A DNA stretch of 64,000 bases from Hedera helix (lineage: Eukaryota; Streptophyta; Magnoliopsida; Apiales; Araliaceae). The stretch lies in contig OX359269.1 of the NCBI GenBank assembly GCA_947179155.2, forward strand, positions 49,334,524-49,398,523, written 5' to 3'. The position numbers and the translations under genes are program-made. The notes under the pieces are model-generated. The model ran no database searches, had not been told where the DNA came from, and saw nothing but the letters and a program-made list of their open reading frames with translations. Below are positions 49,158 to 61,800 of this stretch, one piece after another (within the stretch, counting starts at the first letter, position 1; the number at the start of each line of letters is the position of its first letter).

Positions 49158-51285
49158 CTTGAACTCTATAGCTAGTTTTGAAGGTTTTGTGCTGCATATA
49201 TTTTTTAATATTGGTTTATTACATGATAATCTGTTTCCCTATTTAACAAATTTCTACTTGCTTCAGAATAGAATATTGACAATAGGAGCAGGATGATATA
49301 GTTGGCAATATTGCTCTGATGACAAAACTTGTATACAATATCTATTTACAAACCAGAGTGATTCTGTAACTGTTGCTTACATGCTGCATATTCAGATGGC
49401 TTGGGTGCTTATGTCACTGATTGTTTCCCGATGAGGCTTCTGGGGTGGCCGCTATTTGTCGAGTTAAAGGTGAATTCTGCAGCTTGATGTTTGTGATTTT
49501 TTACATTTAGTGTGCGAGTGTGCACTTGGGGGCAACTAGGGGGTCGGTGAGATGTGTTTGGTGTAGTCGAACGGAAGGTGCAAATTTGATGCACCACAAG
49601 GTATATCGAAGTCATTGTTTTGGTAAAGAAGGAAAAATGAAACTTGAGCTTCGTACATTTGACTGCCTGAACTGTTATATGTAAACTCTATGCTTTTATA
49701 TATCTCCTATTTCTAAAAATAGATAGTAGTAAATTATGACCGGGCCTAGATAATCATGGGCCTTGTTATCATAATCAGAACCTTTGATTAAATAACATCC
49801 AGATTTCTCAATTTCTTACCTTTGGCATGACAATTATAATGTCTGATTTTAATTTAGACAAATTCATGAAATTTAAATTAACAAATGTATTGACATCCAA
49901 CAAATGTAAAATTATATTGACATCCAACAAAGGTAAAATTAAACACAATGTACAGCTTATTGACCTTAAATTCTGTAGTACTTGTAATAAATAACTTGTA
50001 GAGACTTGTTATTTTTGGATAACAAAATTCTCTGAAGGCGGAAGAATAATGGAGTATCTATCGCTTATCGGTAGACTATTTAGTTACAGGTTTGTGAGGG
50101 CGCCGAATAAATTCCATTATCCGATCCAAACTCTATAAACCCGCAAAAATAGCATCCCTATGTAATGTACATCAGTAGTTTTCGGCATGCATGTGCAGTG
50201 CCTTAGCTAGCTAGAGCAAAGTAAGAGATGGTGATGGGGGGTTGAAGAATGATAATGACAGGACTCCGGCAGAGTTTGGTTTGTCGTCTCCAAAATTAAT
50301 TAAGAGAGAGAAACAGGGAGAGAAAGAATCAAAAGAGCTGACGGCTCCGGTGCCCCCACTGGAGTCATTTAGTAATCAGTAATCACCACCCACACTTGCA
50401 TTGCATGCACTCGTGCGCTGCGCTCATATTATATTATTATATTATATACGTATATCTATCTATATTCCCTCGTCTGGTGCGTGAAAGCCACCCAATTTTT
50501 TTTATTTTTTATTTTTAAAAACAAGTCAACAAGAATTTCAGAATATTTATTTATTCTAGGCGTCAGACCACTTTAACGTCCATCTATGAATTTTATCAAC
50601 TTACTAAAAATAGTTACTTGTTATTTTTGGATTTTGTATAGTCTAGTTATATTTTAATACCGTTGATAACTCGATTTAAATAATATTGTGTTATTTTTAA
50701 TGGGATATTTTTTAAGACTTAGTCCATAAGAGAAGATTTTTTGGCCTATTTTATAGCCCATTGAAAATTAATGTGCTGATATATAAAAAGAGTTTTGTGA
50801 TTAAGATTTTTGATTATTTTTTTTTGTGAGAGAAAAAGACTGTATCGTCATTTTTTTCCTGATAATAAAAAAATTCTTGCAATTCCGTGAAATAAAAAAA
50901 TTACTGAACTATGTAAATATTATCTTATATGTGTAATTATATTTTTTTGACATTTGTTTTTCTTCTATTTTTATTTCTCACAAGTTTGAAATTTTTTGGG
51001 TTAATTCCCTTCAATTATGACGTTTGTTACATCACTTAACAATTCTCCATCTTAGGCTTATAAGTTATAAATTATAAAATATATATATACATGTCGATCG
51101 ATAAATATGATAATAAAGTTAAATTTTGATTAACGTTGATAATAAAATATAATAATAATGTGTGATTTTTTATAATTTTTTTATCTCATATATTTATGTG
51201 TGTTTAACATCGATATATTTAAATTTATCGTTATAAATAGTAAAAATATGTGATTGTATTTGATCCAATAATACTAACTTATATG
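49158..51285. other. Intergenic region
   Basis: No gene seen. The stretch at 50030-50470 is GC-richer with ctctataaacccg and could be an orphan promoter or old element; the rest is AT-rich up to the retrotransposon target site. Confidence 0.5.
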
Positions 51286-51290
51286 TATGT

Positions 51291-54129
51291 TGTGACGCCC
51301 CCAAATCTGAGCCCACACAGCCCAAATTTGAGTCGTCAAAAGACTACAACAAAATTATTACAATGAAATACAACGTACAACAATACAGTGGATAATACAA
51401 CACAACTAAGTCTTCATTATTATTGCCACACTATTTTATAACACGTGAAGACTATGATAGCTATCCCCGCACTCTCACTCCATTCCCCGGCTAGACCCCG
51501 TTACGTTCTCATCTCCTGTTGAAAAATAATGGAACGAAAAGAAAGGGTGAGCTCAAATAGCCCAGTAAGAAATATCATGACTAAGATAATGACGAATAAT
51601 TTATCATTAGCCTTCAACAGTTGAGTTCTTGATAGAATACAATAGACTACAATGTTTATATCAAAAACTGCAGTTAAATTCTTAAACAACGTTCAGATCA
51701 ATAATAGCAGCGGAATGAGCAATCTATTAGAAGAATAATGCAGACTATAATGTCCACTCGCTTCTCTTTTTAGTAAAAATATCATCAACTTTTATCATCT
51801 GAAATACCATTAGTCATGATAATAAAAATTCACAGTTCCTGGTCATAATCATGCAAATCAACAGTTCATCTTTGCACTACGGGCCAAAGATATTCAATAA
51901 AGCACCAACGGTCATGATTATACCAGATTCAGCCTTTGGTCATAATCATACCAACCAACAGTTCATCTTTGCACTACGGGCCAAAGAGAACATTCACCAC
52001 GTGCCATAAAAGACACCGAACAGATGTATTGCCTTTAACCTAGTATATCGCCTTTAACCTATCATCTGTTCAACAATTATATCACATTTGTGCCCCCGGC
52101 CACAGATATTCACAACAGCTTGATTCTTGATGATTAATACAAATAACAGTGACACAAATGATGAACAGAAGAACAGGATAAACAATAAGTATCAGAAGTT
52201 TACTTTGTGCAGATTCAAATAATGTCCAAATTGCCAACATGATGTGGAGTGAAATTTAAAAATGATATTCAAGATCCACAGTTCAGAATAACGATTACAG
52301 TTCAATAGAAATGTTCAGAAAATAGGAAGGTTCAGTTGAACTAATGAAATTCAACTATTATGGAACATATAATATTTTCAGGAATTATAGAAGCAATAGT
52401 TCCATAATAAGTTTCGATTTAGGTGTATGGAAGAAAATAATATCCCTTACCGTAGCAAGTTTGATTAACAAAAGGTGAAGGGAATTAATATCCCTTACCA
52501 TAGTAAGTTTGAATAATGGAAGATGAAAAAGATGGTATCCCTTATGAGTATAAAGGAAAATGATATCACTTACGAATATGGAATAAAAGTGTCATGTGAT
52601 AATTCGTGTAGACAAATTATTTCCACACGAGACAAATAAAAAGGGTTATTCACCAACAGGCGATAATCCGCACCGTAAGGTTATTCCCATCAATTTGAAT
52701 ACGAATAGTTATTCACCAAACAGGCGTAATCCGCACCGTAAGGTTATTCCCACAATTTAATAGAATTTGAACACGAAGAGTTATTCACCAAACAGGCGTA
52801 ATCCGCACCGTAAGGTTATTCTCAAAGATTAATAAGGAATGAATACAAAAGGTTATTCACCAACAGGCGGTAAACCGCGCCGTAAGGTTATTCCCACAAT
52901 TTAATACATAGAAATAAATGGCACAAGAAAGAAACGATATTATTTTCGAGAATCAAAGAATGATAATCCCTTCAAGTAAGAAAGAAAATAATATCCATTT
53001 ATGATGATGAAAAGAGTGATACCCCTTACCGTAGTAAGTTTAAGAGTGTGAAAAGATTGATATTCCTTACCTTAACACGTGACTGGATATTGATTTAAAT
53101 GAGGTTGATCAACTTGAAAAATTCCTGCACTCCTTTTGGCTTTCAAACTCTCAAAATAAGCTTACTATTCTCAGAGAAAACTCATAAAATTCTTATAGAA
53201 AAATTTTATGTTTTAGGTGTGATTTTTCTATTCAGTTGAGCAAGCTATTTATAGGAGAAAATAAGTTACTATGCGTGTGGTAGGTGAACTGGCGTGCTGC
53301 ACGCCAGAAAAATTTTCAGCCGCCCACGCCTTTTGCATAAAATTTTCCTGGCACAATTTTTGTGCAAATTTTCTTAGGTGGGTCCTACAGGGGCCCACAA
53401 GTTACTATTTCAAATAGTATTTTTTATTTATTTATTTATTCTTCTTGTGGGTCCTGCATATAAGATAATGCTACAACAATAATTCAACAATAATGTAATA
53501 AACACGTTACAGATTATTATTAATTTAATAATATAAATTACAGTATATTTGCTACTGTGACAATTATTAGATTCAATAATTTTAAAAACAGTGCAGCAAC
53601 AATTATTGAGTCAATGATATGAAATATAGTGTAATGACAATTATTGAATCAATAATGCAAAATACTGTGTAACAACAATAATTGAATTGATAATATAAAA
53701 TATTATGCAGTGACAATTATTGATGAAATGATGCGCAACAGTTACGGTGTCAATTATCAGACCAATAATATGAGACACTGTGCAATACCGTGTGCTACAG
53801 AAAAATACTATAAATTACCGTATGCTACTATTCTTTTATCACCGGTATTTTAACAGTTAACACCGTTGACTATTTTCATATAGAAAGGTTACTTCTGTCA
53901 TTTTCTATATCCGACAAATATTCCGTTGTGGGGTCCACCAATAATTTGTTATTTCGGCGCCGTCGTACGGCTCGAATATTCCCCGACAAAACGAATATTC
54001 CCCGACAAAATAAAATTTGCACATAACATCCTTAACTTTCAATTTTGTCAATTAAACCATTTACTGTTTCAGGAAAAATATATATGAAGAAAAATTAAAT
54101 TTTGTATTTCATAAATTCGGGGTCTTACA
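51291..54129 (-). repeat. 3' LTR of the Tekay-type element
   Basis: On the element strand it runs TGTAAGACCCCG to GGGGGCGTCACA. It lacks the 280-bp intron-like segment of the solo LTR (junction 53113/53114). Using the solo LTR as outgroup, five of the six LTR differences are derived in this copy. Confidence 0.95.
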
Positions 54130-57100
54130 ACCTCCCCTCCTTATGAAATTTCGTCCCCGAAATTGACGTACCTGGCATTTCGAAGAGGTATGGATACCTA
54201 GACTTCATTTCAGATTCTAGCTCCCAAGTCATTTCCTCAATATCTTGGTTCCTCCATAAAACCTTAACTTGAGGTATAACCTTTGAGCGTAAGATCTGCT
54301 CCTTCTTATCTAGGATCTTAACAGGCACCTCCTCATACGTTAAATCTTCTGCTATAACGTCTGGTTCTAACTCAATGACGTGGTTTGGGTCCTTCACATA
54401 TTTACGTAACATAGATATGTGAAAAACGTTATGGATGCGAGACTTACTTGGTGGTAGGGCTAGTCTGTAAGCTACGGATCCTACTCGATCGAGGATTTCA
54501 AATGGGCCAATAAATCGAGGGTTGAGCTTTCCTCTCTTTCCGAATCTCGTAACCCCTTTCCATGGAGAAACACGTAAGAATACATGATCTCCGACGTTGA
54601 ATCTCTCATCTCTCCGATGAAGATCGACATAACTCTTTTGTCGTTCTTGTGCTGTCTGTATTCGTTGTCGGATCATTTGGATCTTTTCGGTCGTTAAGCG
54701 TACCAACTCGGGTCCCAACAGTTTTGCTTCTCCTACCTCATTCCAACATACTGGAGAGCGACACTTGCGTCCATATAAAGCCTCGAATGGAGCCATACCT
54801 ATACTTGCTTGGTAACTGTTGTTGTAGGAAAATTCCACCAATGGCAAGTACTTATCCCAACTTCCTTTGAAATCTAGTACGCAAAGTCTCAAAAGATCTT
54901 CGAGGGTCTGGATCGTCCTTTCCGATTGTCCGTCCGTTTGAGGATGGTATGCAGAACTAAAACGTAGTTCAGTGCCCATAGCTTTTTGTAGACTGATCCA
55001 AAAGCGTGAAGTGAATCTAGGATCTCGATCAGAAACTATGGAAACTGGCATGCCATGCAATCTCACGATCTCATTTATGTACATACCGGCAAGACGTTCA
55101 AGTGAAAAGTTTTCTCGTATAGGCAAGAAATGAGCGGATTTGGTCAATCTATCTACGATGACCCAAATTGCATCTAAGCCTTGAGAAACTTTGGGAAGAC
55201 CCGTCACGAAATCCATATTGATGTGTTCCCACTTCCATTCGGGAACCTCAAGTGGTTGTAAAGGACCCTTAGGTACTTGATGCTCTGCCTTGACACGTTG
55301 ACAAGTTAAGCACCTTGAGATAAACTCTGCAATCTCCCTTTTCATATTGTTCCACCAAAATGTATGTCGAAGATCTCGATACATCTTGGTACCTCCTGGG
55401 TGGATTGCAAATGGCGTGTTGTGTGCCTCCATCATGATTTTATGCTTTAATTCAGGATCGTTAGGAACACAGAGTCGAGAGTTGACTCGAAGTATTCCTT
55501 TCTCGTCGATTCTTGCTTTGGGAATGGTACCTTCTTGTACTTTCTTTATCATGTTTATCAGTTCCGGATCGGTAGCTTGAGCAGCTTTAATTTTATCGAT
55601 TAAAGCTGGTTCTACTCGCACGTGAGCAATCTTCGAGTGGGTCCCTGGTGTCTTTAGCTGTATCTCCATCTTTTGCAAGTCGTACAAAATACACTTTTGT
55701 GTTGTCAGCAGTGCACTTGTACTCGCATAAGATTTTCTGCTCAAAGCGTCAGCTACAACGTTCGCCTTTCCCGGGTGATACTGGATTGTGTGATCATAAT
55801 CCTTCAACAGCTCAAGCCAACGTCGTTGTCGCATGTTGAGTTCCTTCTGGGTGAAGAAATACTTGAGACTTTTATGATCCGTATAGATATCCACTTTCTC
55901 TCCGTACAAGTAGTGTCTCCAGATCTTCAACGCGAAAACGACTGCTGCCAACTCTAGATCATGAGTAGGGTAATTTTTCTCATAATCTTTGAGTTGTCGA
56001 GAGGCATAGGCTATAACCTTTCCATGTTGCATAAGGACACAGCCTAGACCTTTGCCTGAAGCATCGCTGTATATGACAAATTCTCCCGATCCTGATGGAA
56101 TGGTCAGAACAGGAGCTGAAACAAGTCTCCTCTTAAGCTCTTGAAAACTTTTCTCGCATTGCTCGCTCCATATGAATTTTGTGCTTTTCCGAGTAAGCTG
56201 AGTTAATGGAGTGGCGATTCGAGAAAATCCTTCTACGAATCTCCGATAATAACCAGCTAGGCCCAGAAAACTTCGGACTTCGGTTACTGTCTTGGGTTGT
56301 TCCCAATTTAGTACTGTTTCAATCTTCGCAGGATCGACTGATATTCCTTGACCAGAAATCACATGCCCAAGAAACGTGACCTCCTCAAGCCAGAACTCAC
56401 ATTTCTTCAACTTGGCATATAATTTGTTCTCACGGAGCTTTTGGAGTATCAATCTCAGGTGTTGTTCATGATCCTCACGATTTTTGGAGTATATGAGAAT
56501 GTCATCAATAAAGACAACCACAAAATGATCCAAATATTCCTTGAATATTCGGTTCATCATGTCCATGAAAGCTGCAGGAGCATTGGTTAGTCCAAAAGGC
56601 ATGACTAAAAACTCATAATGCCCATAACGAGTTCTGAAAGCAGTCTTTGGAATGTCCTCAGCTTTAACCTTTAACTGATGATATCCAGAACGGAGATCAA
56701 TCTTTGAGAAATGTTGAGCACCTTGTAATTGATCAAACATGTCATCAATTCGAGGTAACGGATACCTGTTTTTGATGGTGACATGGTTCAATTCTCGGTA
56801 GTCAATGCACAATCTCATACTCCCGTCTTTCTTCTTCACAAATAGAACAGGAGCACCCCAAGGTGATGCACTCGGACGAATGAAACCAGTATCCAACAAT
56901 TCCTGTAGTTGGACTTTTAACTCTTGAAGTTCAATGGGAGCCATTCGGTATGGAGTTTTGGAAATGGGCTTGGTACCAGGTTCAAGATCAATACAAAATT
57001 CAATTTCACGGTTTGGGGGTAAACCAGGAAGTTCCTCCGGAAAAACGTCAGGAAACTCATTAACAATGAGAATATCATTCAAGTTTGACGTATTTTTGTT

Positions 57101-57598
57101 CAAATCAGTGACATGAGCTAAAAAGGCTTGACATCCGTTTTTCAATAAACGAATGGCTTTATGGCTAGAAATAACAGTTATAGATTTCAATGGTTTAGTT
57201 GCTTGAATTTGCATGACAGGTTGATTAGGAATATGAAAACTAATAATCTTATGAAAATAATCAATTTTAGCATGATGGGTAGTCAACCAATCAATTCCTA
57301 AAATCACATCAAATTCATGCATCTCCAAAGAAATAAGGTCAACAGGTAATGTGAGGTTGTTGATTTGAACTAGGCAAGATTTATAGACAGTAGATGTAAT
57401 GGTCATTTCTCCTAATGGGGTTTCAACTGATAAGTCAAAGTCCAAATTTTCAGGAGTTAAGTTTAAACGCTGAGCACATGCAGGTGAGATAAAAGAATGG
57501 GTAGAACCAGTATCTAACAAAGCGTAGACTTCACGAAAATTTATGAATAGCTTACCGGTTATCACCTCGTTCGAGTTTCGTGCCATTTGGGATGTCAC
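54125..57598 (-). CDS. Pol polyprotein of the Tekay-type element
   Basis: 1157 codons from the first codon of the open frame downstream of the gag stop (a GTG; the first ATG is four codons further). Domains by residue: retropepsin with DTGS at 29-32; reverse transcriptase about 236-412 with IDD at 364-366 (FIDDIL); RNase H about 505-615 with D512 and D574; integrase zinc finger H726/H733/C763/C766; catalytic triad D796, D857, E893, giving exact D-D-35-E spacing; [14 protein letters not shown] block; chromodomain-like region about 1088-1139. The frame runs through the polypurine tract and stops on TAA made by the first five bases of the 3' LTR (TGTAA). In relatives gag and pol form one frame; here they share the frame but TAA at 57614-57616 intervenes. 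Confidence 0.95.
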   Translation of the reverse strand: MTSQMARNSNEVITGKLFINFREVYALLDTGSTHSFISPACAQRLNLTPENLDFDLSVETPLGEMTITSTVYKSCLVQINNLTLPVDLISLEMHEFDVILGIDWLTTHHAKIDYFHKIISFHIPNQPVMQIQATKPLKSITVISSHKAIRLLKNGCQAFLAHVTDLNKNTSNLNDILIVNEFPDVFPEELPGLPPNREIEFCIDLEPGTKPISKTPYRMAPIELQELKVQLQELLDTGFIRPSASPWGAPVLFVKKKDGSMRLCIDYRELNHVTIKNRYPLPRIDDMFDQLQGAQHFSKIDLRSGYHQLKVKAEDIPKTAFRTRYGHYEFLVMPFGLTNAPAAFMDMMNRIFKEYLDHFVVVFIDDILIYSKNREDHEQHLRLILQKLRENKLYAKLKKCEFWLEEVTFLGHVISGQGISVDPAKIETVLNWEQPKTVTEVRSFLGLAGYYRRFVEGFSRIATPLTQLTRKSTKFIWSEQCEKSFQELKRRLVSAPVLTIPSGSGEFVIYSDASGKGLGCVLMQHGKVIAYASRQLKDYEKNYPTHDLELAAVVFALKIWRHYLYGEKVDIYTDHKSLKYFFTQKELNMRQRRWLELLKDYDHTIQYHPGKANVVADALSRKSYASTSALLTTQKCILYDLQKMEIQLKTPGTHSKIAHVRVEPALIDKIKAAQATDPELINMIKKVQEGTIPKARIDEKGILRVNSRLCVPNDPELKHKIMMEAHNTPFAIHPGGTKMYRDLRHTFWWNNMKREIAEFISRCLTCQRVKAEHQVPKGPLQPLEVPEWKWEHINMDFVTGLPKVSQGLDAIWVIVDRLTKSAHFLPIRENFSLERLAGMYINEIVRLHGMPVSIVSDRDPRFTSRFWISLQKAMGTELRFSSAYHPQTDGQSERTIQTLEDLLRLCVLDFKGSWDKYLPLVEFSYNNSYQASIGMAPFEALYGRKCRSPVCWNEVGEAKLLGPELVRLTTEKIQMIRQRIQTAQERQKSYVDLHRRDERFNVGDHVFLRVSPWKGVTRFGKRGKLNPRFIGPFEILDRVGSVAYRLALPPSKSRIHNVFHISMLRKYVKDPNHVIELEPDVIAEDLTYEEVPVKILDKKEQILRSKVIPQVKVLWRNQDIEEMTWELESEMKSRYPYLFEMPGTSISGTKFHKEGRL
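54130..54142 (-). other. Polypurine tract
   Basis: On the element strand aaggaggggaggt directly precedes the 3' LTR; it primes plus-strand synthesis. The pol frame overlaps it. Confidence 0.85.
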
Positions 57599-57613
57599 AA
57601 CAAAAGCTCTCCC

Positions 57614-58756
57614 TTAAACTACAGATTTTCCCTTATCCGCGCTAGCTTTTGGTATCATCACTGCAGCTGGACTTGATTTTGTGGCAGGACAAAACTGCGC
57701 AAGATGACCCTCTTTCCCACAACTGTAGCACTTTTTGGACTGCAGTGTACAGTTTGGGCTGATGTGACCTTCCTGACCACATCTATAGCATCTCACTGGT
57801 GGTCGATCTTCTCCCCTTGAAACTGGGGTCGGTGCTGGTGCTGGTACTGGTGCCCTTCCATAATTATTATGGAATCTCTTTCTTTTGAAATTGTTCCCAC
57901 TGGATTCTCCTCTTCTGTTATTTGATGTGGAATTACCACCGAAGTGTTGGTTACCTCCTCGATGGTTCTCGTTCCTGTGGTTGTTATCATTTCTCTGATC
58001 ATTGACTCTTGGCTGTAATTTTTCATCTGTTTGCTCCACCCTTTGAGCCCTATCAACAACATCTGAATACAAACTAAATTTATGAGAGCTAAGTTGTTGA
58101 CGGATTTCGAATCTTAGACCACGTAAGAACATCCGACTCATCCGTGCTTCGTCATCTACTAGATGAGTCGCAAAACGAGACAGTTCAGCAAACTTAGCTT
58201 CATATTGAGAAACTGTCATGTTTCCCTGCTCCAGCTTAATGAATTCCACTTCCTTCATATGGCGGATGCTTTCTGGGAAGTACTTTTCATTAAATAGCTC
58301 TTGGAATTCTGTCCAAGACATCTCAAGTGCTGAAGGGTGGATACGTTTTACCGCTTCCCACCAGTGATCCGCCTCACCTCGAAACATAAAGGTAGCAAAG
58401 GGCACCTTCTGATCATCAGCGCATTGTAGGACATCAAGTATTTTTGTCGTCTGCTTCAGCCATGCCTCCGCTTTGAGTGGGTCAGGCTTCCCGTGGAATT
58501 CAGGTGGTCCCAATTCTTTAAATTGCTTGACAGTGATCATCCTCAAATTACCAGCGTTTCTACCGTTATTGTTAACTGGATTTCCTCTTGCCTGATTCTG
58601 CATGAACTGCATGAAATTCCTAAAGAATCCATCATTCATCATGTTATCAGGAATATTATTTCCTGAGTTGGCAGGAGGATTGTTTGTGGCTTCTTGATTT
58701 TCGGCTACATTCGCTTCGGGTATTTCGTAGTTAACCTCTTGATTTCCAGATGCCAT
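57614..58756 (-). CDS. Gag protein of the Tekay-type element
   Basis: 380 residues. An acidic, Asn-rich N-terminus, then the plant retrotransposon gag domain (FKELGPPEFHGKPDPLKAEA, FMFRGEADHWWEAVKR, WTEFQELFNEKYFPE, EFIKLEQGNMTVSQYEAKFA), a basic Asn/Arg-rich stretch, and two CCHC zinc knuckles: CYRCGQEGHISPNC and CYSCGKEGHLAQFC. It ends KGKSVV-stop. The next in-frame codons after the stop (GRAFVVTSQ) resemble the linker that joins gag to protease in related elements. Confidence 0.93.
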   Translation of the reverse strand: MASGNQEVNYEIPEANVAENQEATNNPPANSGNNIPDNMMNDGFFRNFMQFMQNQARGNPVNNNGRNAGNLRMITVKQFKELGPPEFHGKPDPLKAEAWLKQTTKILDVLQCADDQKVPFATFMFRGEADHWWEAVKRIHPSALEMSWTEFQELFNEKYFPESIRHMKEVEFIKLEQGNMTVSQYEAKFAELSRFATHLVDDEARMSRMFLRGLRFEIRQQLSSHKFSLYSDVVDRAQRVEQTDEKLQPRVNDQRNDNNHRNENHRGGNQHFGGNSTSNNRRGESSGNNFKRKRFHNNYGRAPVPAPAPTPVSRGEDRPPVRCYRCGQEGHISPNCTLQSKKCYSCGKEGHLAQFCPATKSSPAAVMIPKASADKGKSVV

Positions 58757-58956
58757 ACTAAACTGTGGTCACAAAATAAATGTTAGTTTAAACAAACTGA
58801 CTCATCACTTCATGTCCCTATATTCAAATCAACTCATTAGATAATAAAATCTAATTTAGGTAGGACACACTAGTGACTGATTCTATTCGTCTCTCCCCTC
58901 CTAGTTCTAACCCCAGATCTCCATTAAAGACCATATCCCTAAGCTCTGATGCCAAC
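58757..58956 (-). promoter_or_regulatory. Untranslated leader with primer binding site (58943-58954)
   Basis: Two bases inside the 5' LTR the element strand reads TGGCATCAGAGC, one mismatch from the TGGTATCAGAGC complementary to initiator tRNA-Met. The remaining leader up to the gag ATG is about 190 bp with no other feature recognised. Confidence 0.85.
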
Positions 58957-61795
58957 TGTGACGCCCCCAAATCTGAGCCCACACAGCCCAAACTTGAGTC
59001 GTCAAAAGACTACAACAAAATTATTACAATGAAATACAACGTACAACAATACAGTGGATAATACAACACAACTAAGTCTTCATTATTATTGCCACACTAT
59101 TTTATAACACGTGAAGACTATGATAGCTATCCCCGCACTCTCACTCCATTCCCCGGCTAGACCCCGTTACGTTCTCATCTCCTGTTGAAAAACAATGGAA
59201 CGAAAAGAAAGGGTGAGCTCAAATAGCCCAGTAAGAAATATCATGACTAAGATAATGACGAATAATTTATCATTAGCCTTCAACAGTTGAGTTCTTGATA
59301 GAATACAATAGACTACAATGTTTATATCAAAAACTGCAGTTAAATTCTTAAACAACGTTCAGATCAATAATAGCAGCGGAATGAGCAATCTATTAGAAGA
59401 ATAATGCAGACTATAATGTCCACTCGCTTATCTTTTTAGTAAAAATATCATCAACTTTTATCATCTGAAATACCATTAGTCATGATAATAAAAATTCACA
59501 GTTCCTGGTCATAATCATGCAAATCAACAGTTCATCTTTGCACTACGGGCCAAAGATATTCAATAAAGCACCAACGGTCATGATTATACCAGATTCAGCC
59601 TTTGGTCATAATCATACCAACCAACAGTTCATCTTTGCACTACGGGCCAAAGAGAACATTCACCACGTGCCATAAAAGACACCGAACAGATGTATCGCCT
59701 TTAACCTAGTATATCGCCTTTAACCTATCATCTGTTCAACAATTATATCACATCTGTGCCCCCGGCCACAGATATTCACAACAGCTTGATTCTTGATGAT
59801 TAATACAAATAACAGTGACACAAATGATGAACAGAAGAACAGGATAAACAATAAGTATCAGAAGTTTACTTTGTGCAGATTCAAATAATGTCCAAATTGC
59901 CAACATGATGTGGAGTGAAATTTAAAAATGATATTCAAGATCCACAGTTCAGAATAACGATTACAGTTCAATAGAAATGTTCAGAAAATAGGAAGGTTCA
60001 GTTGAACTAATGAAATTCAACTATTATGGAACATATAATATTTTCAGGAATTATAGAAGCAATAGTTCCATAATAAGTTTCGATTTAGGTGTATGGAAGA
60101 AAATAATATCCCTTACCGTAGCAAGTTTGATTAACAAAAGGTGAAGGGAATTAATATCCCTTACCATAGTAAGTTTGAATAATGGAAGATGAAAAAGATG
60201 GTATCCCTTATGAGTATAAAGGAAAATGATATCACTTACGAATATGGAATAAAAGTGTCATGTGATAATTCGTGTAGACAAATTATTTCCACACGAGACA
60301 AATAAAAAGGGTTATTCACCAACAGGCGATAATCCGCACCGTAAGGTTATTCCCATCAATTTGAATACGAATAGTTATTCACCAAACAGGCGTAATCCGC
60401 ACCGTAAGGTTATTCCCACAATTTAATAGAATTTGAACACGAAGAGTTATTCACCAAACAGGCGTAATCCGCACCGTAAGGTTATTCTCAAAGATTAATA
60501 AGGAATGAATACAAAAGGTTATTCACCAACAGGCGGTAAACCGCGCCGTAAGGTTATTCCCACAATTTAATACATAGAAATAAATGGCACAAGAAAGAAA
60601 CGATATTATTTTCGAGAATCAAAGAATGATAATCCCTTCAAGTAAGAAAGAAAATAATATCCATTTATGATGATGAAAAGAGTGATACCCCTTACCGTAG
60701 TAAGTTTAAGAGTGTGAAAAGATTGATATTCCTTACCTTAACACGTGACTGGATATTGATTTAAATGAGGTTGATCAACTTGAAAAATTCCTGCACTCCT
60801 TTTGGCTTTCAAACTCTCAAAATAAGCTTACTATTCTCAGAGAAAACTCATAAAATTCTTATAGAAAAATTTTATGTTTTAGGTGTGATTTTTCTATTCA
60901 GTTGAGCAAGCTATTTATAGGAGAAAATAAGTTACTATGCGTGTGGTAGGTGAACTGGCGTGCTGCACGCCAGAAAAATTTTCAGCCGCCCACGCCTTTT
61001 GCATAAAATTTTCCTGGCACAATTTTTGTGCAAATTTTCTTAGGTGGGTCCTACAGGGGCCCACAAGTTACTATTTCAAATAGTATTTTTTATTTATTTA
61101 TTTATTCTTCTTGTGGGTCCTGCATATAAGATAATGCTACAACAATAATTCAACAATAATGTAATAAACACGTTACAGATTATTATTAATTTAATAATAT
61201 AAATTACAGTATATTTGCTACTGTGACAATTATTAGATTCAATAATTTTAAAAACAGTGCAGCAACAATTATTGAGTCAATGATATGAAATATAGTGTAA
61301 TGACAATTATTGAATCAATAATGCAAAATACTGTGTAACAACAATAATTGAATTGATAATATAAAATATTATGCAGTGACAATTATTGATGAAATGATGC
61401 GCAACAGTTACGGTGTCAATTATCAGACCAATAATATGAGACACTGTGCAATACCGTGTGCTACAGAAAAATACTATAAATTACCGTATGCTACTATTCT
61501 TTTATCACCGGTATTTTAACAGTTAACACCGTTGACTATTTTCATATAAAAAGGTTACTTCTGTCATTTTCTATATCCGACAAATATTCCGTTGTGGGGT
61601 CCACCAATAATTTGTTATTTCGGCGCCGTCGTACGGCTCGAATATTCCCCGACAAAACGAATATTCCCCGACAAAATAAAATTTGCACATAACATCCTTA
61701 ACTTTCAATTTTGTCAATTAAACCATTTACTGTTTCAGGAAAAATATATATGAAGAAAAATTAAATTTTGTATTTCATAAATTCGGGGTCTTACA
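58957..61795 (-). repeat. 5' LTR of the Tekay-type element
   Basis: Promoter LTR. TATA box tataaata at 60912-60919 (minus). Downstream of it are the exon-like join at 60779/60780, four tandem ggaataaccttacgg units (60302-60555) and paired ttggcccgtagtgcaaagat repeats (about 59530-59655). The transcribed part (R plus U5) is thus unusually long, about 1.9 kb. Confidence 0.95.
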
Positions 61796-61800
61796 TATGT

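Larger units (their letters stand above)
51291..61795 (-). mobile_element. Full-length Tekay/Del-type Ty3-Gypsy retrotransposon, 10505 bp
   Basis: Flanked by the 5-bp duplication tatgt (51286-51290 and 61796-61800). On the minus strand the order is 5' LTR (58957-61795), primer site, gag, protease, RT, RNase H, integrase, chromodomain-like end, polypurine tract, 3' LTR (51291-54129). Both LTRs are 2839 bp and differ at only six positions by eye, so the insertion is recent. Order RT-RNaseH-INT marks Gypsy; the [10 protein letters not shown]...[16 protein letters not shown] tail is the divergent chromodomain of the Tekay clade. One in-frame stop separates gag from pol; otherwise it looks autonomous. 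Confidence 0.95.

Noticed and set aside
54649..57116. Plus-strand open frames opposite pol
   Set aside because: Shadows of the conserved pol frame.
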